NCBI GenBank assembly: GCA_964370985.1
Contig: CAYJLE010000005.1
Coordinates: 1-64,000, forward strand
Origin: JAHDVS01 sp964370985
Lineage (GTDB): Bacteria > Actinomycetota > Thermoleophilia > Gaiellales > Gaiellaceae
DNA: 64,000 bases
Direction: 5' to 3'
The notes beneath the pieces were generated by a model that did no database searches, had not been told where the DNA came from, and saw nothing but the letters and a program-made list of their open reading frames with translations. The position numbers were made by a program, and so were the translations under genes. Numbering within the stretch: the stretch's first letter is position 1; each line of letters opens with the position of its first letter. Below, piece by piece: positions 57,050 to 64,000 of this stretch.

Positions 57050-59038
57050 ATGGCGAACGGAGGCAACAAGCCGCAGCGCCCGCTGCGTCCCCGCGGGGGA
57101 ACGCCGGCCGGGCGCCGCAAGCGCCGCGTCGTCATCGACGCGCCGCGGCCGAGGCCGGGCGACCAGCAGCGCGGTCGCGACACCGGCGCCAGGCAGCCAC
57201 GGGAGGCCTCGGAGGCTCCGGTCAGGGACACCGGGCCCGTCACCGTCGCGTCCGGTGCGACCGTCAAGGATCTCTCCGCCGCCCTCGGTGTCCCCGCCGC
57301 CCAGATCATCAAGATCATGATGGGCGTCGGCGAGATGGTCACGATCACCCAGACGCTCGCCGACGCGGGTATCGAGCTGATCGCGACGGAGCTCGGTCGT
57401 GAGGTGGTGATCAAGCACGCCGACGAGGAGGATCTCGAGCCCGAGGTCTACGAGGACGACGAAGCCGACCTGGCACCGCGGCCCCCGGTGGTCGCGATCA
57501 TGGGGCACGTCGACCACGGCAAGACGACGCTGCTCGACGCGATCCGCGAGACCGCGGTCGTCGAGACCGAGGCCGGCGGGATCACGCAGCACATCGGCGC
57601 GTATCAGGTCGACCACGACGGGCGCCGGATCACGTTCCTCGACACTCCGGGGCACGAGGCGTTCACGGCGCTGCGCGCCCGCGGCGCCAAGGTGACCGAC
57701 ATCGCGGTGCTCGTCGTCGCAGCGGACGACGGCGTCATGCCCCAGACCAGGGAGTCGATCAGCCATGCGCGCGCCGCCCAGGTTCCGATCGTGGTTGCGG
57801 TCAACAAGATCGACAGGCCGGACGCGAACCCGACCCGGGTTCGCCAGGAGCTCCTGACCGAGGGCCTCCAGCCGGAGGAGTGGGGCGGGACGGTTCAGTT
57901 CGCCGACGTGTCCGCAAAGGCGCATGAGGGCCTCGACGACCTGCTCGAGAAGGTGCTGCTCGTCGCGGACGCCGAGCTCGAGCTCACGGCCAACCCGAAG
58001 GCGCCCGCATCCGGGCCGATCATCGAGTCGCGGCTCGACGTCGGGCGCGGGCCCGCTGCGACCATGCTCGTCCACCGCGGCACTCTGCGGGTCGGTGACG
58101 CGATCGTCGCCGGCGACGCGTGGGGCAAGGTGCGCGCGCTCTACGACTTCCGTGGCGAGCGGGTCAAGGAGGCCGGGCCCGGCACCCCCGTCGAGCTGCT
58201 CGGCTTCGACAAGCCGCCGCAGGCCGGCGAGCACGGACGCGTCGTCGAGAACGACCGGCAGGCCCGGCACCTCGCCGGCCTGCGTGGCCAGCGGCTGCGC
58301 GCGGAACAGCTCGCCCGTCAGGCGCGGCGCGGCCCCTCGCTCGAGGACCTGTTCACGCGTCTCGGCGAGGGCGTTGTCCAGGACCTCAACCTGGTCGTGA
58401 AAGCCGACGTCCAGGGCTCCATCGAGGCGGTCACGGGCGAGCTCGCGAAGTTCACGCACCCCGAGGTGCGCATCAACGTCATCCACACGGGCATCGGTGC
58501 GATCTCCGAGAGCGACGTGATGCTCGCATCGGCCTCGAACGCGATCGTGGTCGGCTTCAACGTGCGTCCCAACGCGGACGCCCGGATGCTCGCCGAGCGC
58601 GAAGGCGTGGACCTGCGGACGTACCGCATCATCTACCAGCTCACCGAGGACATCCAGAAGGCCCTCGTCGGCATGCTCGCCCCCGAGCAGGTCGAGGACG
58701 TGATCGGCGAGGTGGAGGTGCGGGCGCTGTTTCGCATCTCGCGGCTCGGCGTCATCGCGGGCTGCTACGTCACGAACGGGGTCGTGCGGCGCAGCGCGCG
58801 CGTGCGCGTCGTCCGGGAAGGCACCGTCGTCTACGAGACGACGCTCGCGAGCCTCAAGCGCTTCAAGGACGACGTCCGCGAGGTGCAGTCCGGCTTCGAG
58901 TGCGGCATCCAGCTCGAGGGCTTCAACGACGTCAAGGAAGGCGACGTCCTCGAGTTCTTCGAGACGCGCCAGGTGGAACGCACGGATCTCGTCGTGGCGA
59001 GCCCGGCCAGCGCCGAGCCACCGGACGAGGCGGCGTAG
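57050..59038 (+). CDS. infB: Translation initiation factor IF-2
   Basis: 662 aa. A short basic N-terminus, then the IF2-N domain (TVKDLSAALGVPAAQIIKIM), the GTPase domain with G1 GHVDHGKTTLLDAIRET, G3 DTPGHEAF and G4 NKID, and the C-terminal domains that bind fMet-tRNA (VKADVQGSIEAVTGELAKFT, EVEVRALFRISRLGVIAGCY). Shorter than most actinobacterial IF2 because the long N-terminal linker is reduced. IF2 delivers initiator tRNA to the 30S subunit. Confidence 0.96.
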   Translation: MANGGNKPQRPLRPRGGTPAGRRKRRVVIDAPRPRPGDQQRGRDTGARQPREASEAPVRDTGPVTVASGATVKDLSAALGVPAAQIIKIMMGVGEMVTITQTLADAGIELIATELGREVVIKHADEEDLEPEVYEDDEADLAPRPPVVAIMGHVDHGKTTLLDAIRETAVVETEAGGITQHIGAYQVDHDGRRITFLDTPGHEAFTALRARGAKVTDIAVLVVAADDGVMPQTRESISHARAAQVPIVVAVNKIDRPDANPTRVRQELLTEGLQPEEWGGTVQFADVSAKAHEGLDDLLEKVLLVADAELELTANPKAPASGPIIESRLDVGRGPAATMLVHRGTLRVGDAIVAGDAWGKVRALYDFRGERVKEAGPGTPVELLGFDKPPQAGEHGRVVENDRQARHLAGLRGQRLRAEQLARQARRGPSLEDLFTRLGEGVVQDLNLVVKADVQGSIEAVTGELAKFTHPEVRINVIHTGIGAISESDVMLASASNAIVVGFNVRPNADARMLAEREGVDLRTYRIIYQLTEDIQKALVGMLAPEQVEDVIGEVEVRALFRISRLGVIAGCYVTNGVVRRSARVRVVREGTVVYETTLASLKRFKDDVREVQSGFECGIQLEGFNDVKEGDVLEFFETRQVERTDLVVASPASAEPPDEAA

Positions 59039-59056
59039 ACGAGCCGGGGCGGAGCC

Positions 59057-59353
59057 GTGGGCTCCGGTTACGTCGGCATCCTCTCGGTCGAGCTCCACTT
59101 TGCCGAGAGCCACTCGCTGAAGGGGAAGCGCAGACACCTGCTCTCGCTCAAGGCGCAGCTCGCCCGCCGCTTCGGGGCCTCCGTCGCGGAGGTCGACCAC
59201 CACGACGTCTGGCAGCGCTCCCGCCTGACCCTGGCCTGTGTGGCCCGGGAGCAGCGCGAGGCGTGGGAGCGCCTGGCCGCGGCGGAGAGGTACGTTCACG
59301 CGGCCTGCGAGGTCATCGCCACCGAGCGCGAGGTCGTGTCCCTCGATGACTGA
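59057..59353 (+). CDS. ylxP: YlxP (DUF503) family protein
   Basis: 98 aa. SVELHFAESHSLKGKRRHLL, SLKAQLARRFGASVAEVDHH and DVWQRSRLTLACVAREQREA are the DUF503 signature. Small protein between infB and rbfA, probably with a role in ribosome assembly. Start GTG 59057. It overlaps rbfA by 8 nt. Confidence 0.9.
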   Translation: MGSGYVGILSVELHFAESHSLKGKRRHLLSLKAQLARRFGASVAEVDHHDVWQRSRLTLACVAREQREAWERLAAAERYVHAACEVIATEREVVSLDD

Positions 59354-59711
59354 GCGCATGCGGCGTGTGAACGAGGCCCTGCGGGAGGTCGTATCGCAGA
59401 GCCTGCGCGACCTGAAGGATCCCCGCATCGGGTTCGTCACCGTGACAGGCGTCCGGGCGAGCCCGGACCTGCGGAACGCCACGGTGTACGTGAACGTTCT
59501 CGGCAGCGCGCGCCGGCGGGAGCGGGCCCTCGCCGGTCTCGTCTCCGCCCGCGGTGTCCTCCAGGCCCAGGTGAACCGTGAGCTGCACCTGAAACGCACC
59601 CCGCAGCTCGTCTTTGAGTACGATCGCTCGACGGACCGGGGGGTCCGGCTGGCCAAGATCCTCGATGAACTCGATGCCCACACAGACACGGGAGCTGCGG
59701 ACGATCGCTGA
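59346..59711 (+). CDS. rbfA: 30S ribosome-binding factor A
   Basis: 121 aa KH-type protein for late 16S processing. Conserved RMRRVNEALREVVSQSLRDL, DPRIGFVTVTGVRASPDLRN, ATVYVNVLGS and LVFEYDRSTDRGVRLAKILD. Start ATG 59346 overlaps the ylxP stop; ATG 59358 is an alternative. Its last 38 bases overlap the nrnA start. Confidence 0.92.
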   Translation: MTERMRRVNEALREVVSQSLRDLKDPRIGFVTVTGVRASPDLRNATVYVNVLGSARRRERALAGLVSARGVLQAQVNRELHLKRTPQLVFEYDRSTDRGVRLAKILDELDAHTDTGAADDR

Positions 59712-60669
59712 CGCGATCCGCTCGCACGACCGGTTCCTCCTCGTCACGCACGAGAACCCGGACGGCGACGCGCTCGGATCCGTGCTCGCCGCGAAGCTCG
59801 CGTTCGAGCAGATCGGCAAGGACGCCGTCATGTACCTGTTCGGCCGGGTGCCGCTCCCCGCCGAGTACGCGTTCATGGATCTCGCGGAGCTGCGACGCGA
59901 CCTGCCGGCCGACGTCGGGGAGCGGGTCGTCGTGGCGCTCGACTGCGCGAACATCAGGCGGATTGGCCCGGAGACCGGCTTCCTCGACGCGGCCCCCGTC
60001 ATCGTGGACATCGACCACCACCACGACAACTCCCGCTTCGGCCACCTGAACCTGATCATCCCGGAGGCATCGTCGACCGGGGAGGTCCTCCACGACCTGT
60101 TCCGGGAGCTCGGCGTGGCCATAACGCCCGACATCGCCGAGGCGCTCTACATCGCGCTCGTCACCGACACCGGCCGGTTCCAGTACACGAACACGGCTCC
60201 GAAGACGCTGCGGCTCGCCGCCGATCTGGTCGAGGCGGGCGCGAACGTGCACCGGGTCTTCCAGGCCGTGTACGAGACCGTCGCCTTCGCGAAGCTGAAG
60301 CTGCTCGCGCGGGCGCTCGACCGGGCCCGGGTGTACGAGGGCGGCCGCCTGATCGTATCCGTCCTCCTGCGCAGCGACTTCGAGGACGTCGGCGCCGAGG
60401 AGCCGTTCTCCGAGGGGATCATCGACCACCTGCGCGCGGTCGAGGGCGCCGACATGGTCGCCCTGATCCGCGAGCCGCCCACCCAGGACGGCCCGACGCG
60501 GCGTGTCAGCCTGCGCACGACGGCCGAGGAGATCGACGTGTCCGCGATCGCACGGAGAAGCGGCGGGGGCGGGCACCGTCAGGCGGCCGGCTTCTCGAGC
60601 GAGATGCCGGTCGACGAGATCTCGGGCTTCATCCGCCGGGAGTACCTGGCGCAGGTCGGAGGGAGCTAG
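59674..60669 (+). CDS. nrnA: DHH/DHHA1 phosphoesterase NrnA (oligoribonuclease/pAp phosphatase)
   Basis: 331 aa. DHH metal motifs THENPDGDALGS, VVALDCANI and VDIDHHHDN, then ALVTDTGRFQYTN; the C-terminal DHHA1 domain contains RRSGGGGHRQAAGF. The protein degrades nano-RNA and pAp. It starts at ATG 59674 (or 59665), overlapping rbfA by 38 nt. Confidence 0.92.
   Translation: MPTQTRELRTIADAIRSHDRFLLVTHENPDGDALGSVLAAKLAFEQIGKDAVMYLFGRVPLPAEYAFMDLAELRRDLPADVGERVVVALDCANIRRIGPETGFLDAAPVIVDIDHHHDNSRFGHLNLIIPEASSTGEVLHDLFRELGVAITPDIAEALYIALVTDTGRFQYTNTAPKTLRLAADLVEAGANVHRVFQAVYETVAFAKLKLLARALDRARVYEGGRLIVSVLLRSDFEDVGAEEPFSEGIIDHLRAVEGADMVALIREPPTQDGPTRRVSLRTTAEEIDVSAIARRSGGGGHRQAAGFSSEMPVDEISGFIRREYLAQVGGS
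60658..60662 (+). promoter_or_regulatory. Shine-Dalgarno GGAGG selecting the truB CTG start
   Basis: GGAGG within the nrnA end, nine bases before CTG 60672. No ATG, GTG or TTG is available in the truB frame before the conserved N-terminal motif. Confidence 0.5.
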
Positions 60670-60671
60670 CC

Positions 60672-61481
60672 CTGGCGCCGCCCGCGGGTGGGCTCGTCCT
60701 CGTCGACAAGCCCGTCGGGCCGTCGTCGTTTGCGGTCGTGCGCCAGGTGCGAAAGCGCCACGGGGGCGTCAAGGGCGGCCACGCGGGCACCCTCGACCCG
60801 CTCGCGAGCGGGTTGCTGCTCTGCCTGCTCGGCTCCGCGACGAAGCTCGCCCGCTACCTCGTGGGCCTCGACAAGCGCTACGTCGCCGAGCTCGAGCTGG
60901 GGAGGCGAACCACGACCGGCGACGCGGAGGGAGACGAGCTCGAGGTGACGCCGCTGCCCGAGGACCTCGACGCCGCGCTCGCGGCGCTCGTTGGCGAGGT
61001 CGAGCTGCCCGTGCCTGCCGCGTCGGCGGTGAAGATCGGCGGGGAGCGAGCGTATCGCCTGCACCGCCGGGGAGTCGCCGTCGAGATGCCAGTGCGCGCG
61101 TCGACCGTGCACGCGCTGACCGTGACCCGCTACGAGCCGCCGCTGCTCGGGCTCGAGCTCCACGTCGGCAGCGGCACCTACGTGCGCGCGATCGCGGACG
61201 CGCTCGGCGGCAGCTGCCGATCGATCCGCCGGACCGCCGTGGGGCCGTTCCGCGTCGAGGACACGGACGAGACCCTCGTGCGCCCGTCTCTCGACGCGCT
61301 GCCGTTCCTGCCTGTGGTCGAGCTGGATGATGTCGGGCTCGGCCGCGTCCTCTCAGGACAGGCCGTCCCGGCGGCAGGGGAGGGACGAGCGACGCTCGTC
61401 TACCGGGGCTCGCTCGTGGCCGTCGCGAAAGTGACCGGTGGGACCGCGCGGCCCGAGACGGTGATCGGGTACGCACCGTGA
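60672..61481 (+). CDS. truB: tRNA pseudouridine(55) synthase, probable CTG start
   Basis: 269 aa when begun at CTG 60672: (M)APPAGGLVLVDKPVGPSSF, which contains the invariant N-terminal DKPxGxxS motif of TruB. The first ATG/GTG/TTG in frame is GTG 60738, which would delete this motif. The catalytic Asp lies in GHAGTLDPLASGLL; KRYVAELELGRRTTTGDAEG and PAASAVKIGGERAYRLHRRG follow, and the C-terminal part ends ETVIGYAP. TruB makes pseudouridine 55 in tRNA. Overlaps ribF by GTGA. Confidence 0.9.
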   Translation: MAPPAGGLVLVDKPVGPSSFAVVRQVRKRHGGVKGGHAGTLDPLASGLLLCLLGSATKLARYLVGLDKRYVAELELGRRTTTGDAEGDELEVTPLPEDLDAALAALVGEVELPVPAASAVKIGGERAYRLHRRGVAVEMPVRASTVHALTVTRYEPPLLGLELHVGSGTYVRAIADALGGSCRSIRRTAVGPFRVEDTDETLVRPSLDALPFLPVVELDDVGLGRVLSGQAVPAAGEGRATLVYRGSLVAVAKVTGGTARPETVIGYAP

Positions 61482-62344
61482 TCGTCTCGCGCGACCCGAG
61501 CGAGCTGCCGGCTGCCGACCGAGCCGTCGCGATCGGGACGTTCGACGGCGTCCACCGCGGCCACCGCGCGGTGATCGAGGCGGCGCGGGCGAGCGGGCTT
61601 CGCTCGGCGGTCGTCACCTTCCATCCGCACCCGCGCGAGGTGCTCGGCTACGAGGTCGCCCTGCTCTCGACGTTCGAACGCCGGCTCGAGCTGATCGAGG
61701 CCCTCGGCCCCGACGACGTGCTCGTCGTCGAGTTCACGCTCGAGCTGTCGAAGCTCGCCCCGGAGGCGTTCGTGCGGGAGATCCTCGCCCCGATCGGCAC
61801 ACGCATCGTCATCGCCGGCGAGGACTTCCGGTTCGGGCGCGCCCGCAGCGGCGACGTCGCGCTGCTCAGGGCCCTCGACTTCGACGTGCGCCCGGTGCCT
61901 CTCGTCGAGGGCGTCTCGTCGAGCCGGATCCGGCAGGCCCTGCGCGACGGGGAGGTCGTGTCGGCCGCAGGGATGCTCGGGCGGCCACCGGAGCTCGAAG
62001 GCCTCGTCGTGGCCGGCGACCAGCGTGGGGGCACGCTCGGCTTCCCCACCGCGAACCTCGTGGTGCAGCCGCACCTGCTCGTGCCCGGCTATGGGATCTA
62101 CGCGGGCTCCGCCCTGGGCCACCGGGCCGCGGTCTCGATCGGCGTCAACCCGCACTACGGCGGCCGTGAGCGGCGAATCGAGGCGTTCCTGCTCGGCTTC
62201 GAGGGCGACCTGTACGGGCGTCACCTGCGCCTCGAGCTGTGGGAGCGCCTGCGCGACGAGCGCGTGTTCGAGACCGAGGGCGAGCTCGTCGACCAGATCG
62301 CCCGCGACGTCGAGCGAGCACGAGCGGCGACCCGGCCCGTCTGA
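61478..62344 (+). CDS. ribF: Bifunctional riboflavin kinase/FAD synthetase
   Basis: 288 aa. FAD synthetase domain at residues about 12-165 (AIGTFDGVHRGHRAVIEAAR, TFHPHPREVL, AGEDFRFGRARSGDVALL, SSSRIRQALRDG) and riboflavin kinase domain at about 180-285 (GDQRGGTLGFPTANLV, VSIGVNPHYGGRERRIEAFL, LRLELWERLRDERVFE). It makes FMN and FAD. Start GTG 61478 overlaps the truB stop. Confidence 0.95.
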   Translation: MIVSRDPSELPAADRAVAIGTFDGVHRGHRAVIEAARASGLRSAVVTFHPHPREVLGYEVALLSTFERRLELIEALGPDDVLVVEFTLELSKLAPEAFVREILAPIGTRIVIAGEDFRFGRARSGDVALLRALDFDVRPVPLVEGVSSSRIRQALRDGEVVSAAGMLGRPPELEGLVVAGDQRGGTLGFPTANLVVQPHLLVPGYGIYAGSALGHRAAVSIGVNPHYGGRERRIEAFLLGFEGDLYGRHLRLELWERLRDERVFETEGELVDQIARDVERARAATRPV

Positions 62345-62351
62345 CGCCTGC

Positions 62352-62357
62352 TAGCCT
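62352..62357 (+). promoter_or_regulatory. Candidate -10 TAGCCT for rpsO
   Basis: TAGCCT seven bases before ATG 62365, leaderless spacing, in the 20-nt gap after ribF. Confidence 0.35.
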
Positions 62358-62364
62358 TCCCGCC

Positions 62365-62634
62365 ATGAGTCTGACAACCGAGGTGAAACGGGAGATCGTC
62401 GGCAAGCATGGCCGCAGCGAGGCGGACACGGGCTCGCCCGAGGTTCAGATCGCGCTGCTGACCAGACGGATCAACGACCTGACGGCGCACATGAAGCTGC
62501 ACGCGAAGGATCACCACTCGCGGCGCGGGCTACTCAAGCTGGTCGGGCAGCGCCGGCGGCTCCTGAACTACCTCCAGAGGAACGATCTCGAGGGCTATCG
62601 CCGCCTGATCGGAGAGCTAGGCCTGCGGCGCTAG
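62365..62634 (+). CDS. rpsO: 30S ribosomal protein S15
   Basis: 89 aa, the normal length. Conserved IVGKHGRSEADTGSPEVQIA, LLTRRINDLTAHMKLHAKDH and HSRRGLLKLVGQRRRLLNYL. It binds 16S rRNA helix h22 and nucleates the platform. Followed by the pnp leader hairpin. Confidence 0.96.
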   Translation: MSLTTEVKREIVGKHGRSEADTGSPEVQIALLTRRINDLTAHMKLHAKDHHSRRGLLKLVGQRRRLLNYLQRNDLEGYRRLIGELGLRR

Positions 62635-62659
62635 CATCGGTTCGGCGGGAGGCGCCGGT

Positions 62660-62704
62660 GGAAGTTTGAGAGAGCCCCGCGCAGCGAGGCTGTCTCAAAC
62701 CTCC
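62660..62704 (+). promoter_or_regulatory. rpsO-pnp intergenic hairpin
   Basis: GGAAGTTTGAGAGAGCC (62660-62676) pairs with GGCTGTCTCAAACCTCC (62688-62704) at 15 of 17 positions around an 11-nt loop. A long stem in the rpsO-pnp gap is the classical site of RNase III cleavage and PNPase autoregulation, and can also act as a partial terminator. Confidence 0.65.
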
Positions 62705-62739
62705 GCCTCCGCCTTCCGCCTCGAGGAAGAGGAGGAGAG

Positions 62740-64000
62740 ATGTCGATCGTTGCTCCAGAGCGGCACGTCGTGGCGTGCAGTGTCGGCGGCCGCGAGGTCC
62801 GGTTCGAGACCGGCCACCTGGCGAAGCAGGCCGACGGGGCAGTCGTGGTCACGGCCGGGAGCTCCATGGTGCTCGCGACCGCGGTGGGGCGGCTGGAAGG
62901 CCGCGAGGGCGCGGACTTCTTCCCGCTCACCGTCGACGTGGAGGAGCGCATGTACGCCGCCGGGAAGATCCCGGGCGGCTTCTTCAAGCGGGAAGGGCGG
63001 CCGACCGAGAAGGCGATCCTGACCGCCCGCATGGTCGACCGGCCGATCCGGCCGCTCTGGCCCAAGGGCTACAAGAACGAGGTTCAGGTGATCGCGACCG
63101 TCCTGTCTGCAGACCAGATCGTCGCGCACGACGTGATGTGCATCAACGGCGCCTCCGCGGCGCTCTCGATCTCGTCGCTGCCGTTCCTCGGCCCCGTCGG
63201 CGCCGTGCGCATCGGCATGGACGCGGACGGGCGGCTGATCATCGACCCGACCCTGCCCGAGCTCGAGGAGTCGAGCCTCGACCTGCTCGTGGTCGGGTCG
63301 GCGGAGGCGATCACGATGGTCGAGTGCGGCGCCCAGGAGGTTCCGGAGGACACGCTGCTCTCCGCGCTCGAGCTCGCCCACCGCGAGATCCGCGGACTCT
63401 GCGAGGCGCAGGAGGAACTGCGGCGCCGGGCCGGCAAGCCGAAGATCCTCGACGGTGCAGTGACCGCCGAGATCGCGTCCGGCCACGGCGAGCGGATCCG
63501 CACGCGGATCGCCGCCGAGGGCCTGCGCGAGGCCGCGACCGCTGCCGAGGAGATCGAGGCCGAGCTCTGCCCGGCGATCACGATGGTCTCGACCGAGGCG
63601 GACATCGTTCGCCGCACCCAGGTCAGGTTCGGCCTCGCCGCGCTCGTCGAGCAGTACCGGCTCGGGGCCGTGACCGACGCCGTACGCCGGCAGTTCGAGA
63701 ACGAGCTGCGGGCGCTCACCGACGCCGAGCAGGACTCGAAGGAGCTCAAGTCGGCGAAGCGCGACCTCCTGTTCGGCCGGATCGTGGACACCGTCGAGCT
63801 GCCGTTCCCCGGCGGCGCGGGCGACGCCGGCGAGGCAGCCGCGAAGGACTCGGTAACGAAGCAGTACGTCAAGAAGGCCGCCGAGGCCGTCTACAAGGAC
63901 ATCGTCCGCAAGAAGATCGCGGTCGAGAAGCGCCGTCCGGACGGCCGCGGCACCGAGGAGATCCGCCCGATCTCGTGCGAGGTCGACGTGGCGCCGCGCA
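62740..64000 (+). CDS. pnp: Polyribonucleotide nucleotidyltransferase (PNPase), 3' partial
   Basis: 420 codons to the window end with no stop. Starts at ATG 62740 after GAGGAGGAG. The first RNase PH-like domain is complete: RHVVACSVGGREVRFETGHL, DFFPLTVDVEERMYAAGKIP and GGFFKREGRPTEKAILTARM, VDRPIRPLWPKGY. The helical linker domain and the beginning of the second RNase PH domain (RRPDGRGTEEIRPISCEVDV) follow. It degrades RNA phosphorolytically. Confidence 0.96.
   Translation, partial: MSIVAPERHVVACSVGGREVRFETGHLAKQADGAVVVTAGSSMVLATAVGRLEGREGADFFPLTVDVEERMYAAGKIPGGFFKREGRPTEKAILTARMVDRPIRPLWPKGYKNEVQVIATVLSADQIVAHDVMCINGASAALSISSLPFLGPVGAVRIGMDADGRLIIDPTLPELEESSLDLLVVGSAEAITMVECGAQEVPEDTLLSALELAHREIRGLCEAQEELRRRAGKPKILDGAVTAEIASGHGERIRTRIAAEGLREAATAAEEIEAELCPAITMVSTEADIVRRTQVRFGLAALVEQYRLGAVTDAVRRQFENELRALTDAEQDSKELKSAKRDLLFGRIVDTVELPFPGGAGDAGEAAAKDSVTKQYVKKAAEAVYKDIVRKKIAVEKRRPDGRGTEEIRPISCEVDVAPR

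Noticed and set aside
56276..59689. 1137-codon open frame on the minus strand
   Set aside because: Complements nusA-infB-rbfA; no recognisable domain.
1..64000. CRISPR array
   Set aside because: No set of regularly spaced identical repeats was seen; the only tandem repeats are the two IS ends and the coiled-coil heptads.
1..64000. tRNA or rRNA genes
   Set aside because: Apart from tmRNA no complete cloverleaf was recognised; the T-loop-like GAATCGAACC at 13650 has no acceptor or anticodon arm.

Overview
The window is high-GC bacterial DNA with GC-rich third codon positions, many GTG starts and many GTGA/ATGA gene overlaps. Gene content and order (prfB-ftsE-ftsX-S41 peptidase-RNase R-smpB-ssrA; rimP-nusA-ylxR-infB-ylxP-rbfA-nrnA-truB-ribF-rpsO-pnp), a mycobacterial-type argA and an F420/LLM-type oxidoreductase suggest an actinobacterium, probably Thermoleophilia-like (Gaiella/Solirubrobacter type). 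That placement is inference; no rRNA is present. Position 1 looks like an assembly edge, and pnp runs off the right end.

Layout. 0-5.2 kb: a PEP-utiliser mobile-domain protein cut by the edge, a 78-aa orphan, and a minus-strand four-gene signalling operon (class III nucleotide cyclase, GAF protein, subtilisin-like protease, Crp/Fnr regulator). 5.3-13.6 kb: translation and cell-division genes: prfB with a programmed +1 frameshift, ftsE and ftsX separated by a 160-bp foldback MITE, a CtpA-like protease, RNase R, smpB and tmRNA. 13.6-18.0 kb: an accessory patch downstream of tmRNA, with IS3-type ends and an orfA remnant, fragments of a CpsB-type phosphatase, a PIN toxin and a class V aminotransferase, an N-truncated AbiEii lying between an ECF sigma gene and an anti-sigma-like gene, and two PIN toxins. 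18.0-43.5 kb: one minus-strand exopolysaccharide operon of 20 genes, in which 17 of 19 junctions overlap and the other two are 16 nt. It encodes a BY-kinase/chain-length regulator, an initiating sugar transferase, a flippase, two Wzy/ligase-like proteins, six glycosyltransferases, UDP-sugar dehydrogenase, a GDP-mannose 3,5-epimerase-like enzyme, an epimerase-oxidoreductase fusion, AsnB and five methyltransferases. 43.6-46.3 kb: a broken IS1634-type transposase and a hipBA module with visible operators. 46.4-54.8 kb: envelope and miscellaneous genes (M23-like protein, argA, LLM oxidoreductase, coiled-coil proteins, a secreted FN3 protein with an ACG start, L,D-transpeptidase, dtd). 54.8-64 kb: the rimP-to-pnp translation/RNA operon.

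How it works together. The EPS operon is a nearly complete Wzx/Wzy-type pathway: priming by the polyprenyl-phosphate sugar transferase, extension, flipping, polymerisation and BY-kinase control, with methylation and probable amidation as decorations. tmRNA and SmpB sit together as the trans-translation pair. A recurring regulatory theme is a -10-like hexamer (TANNNT) 6-8 nt before a start codon with no Shine-Dalgarno sequence, which points to leaderless transcripts for prfB, smpB, hipB, infB and others.
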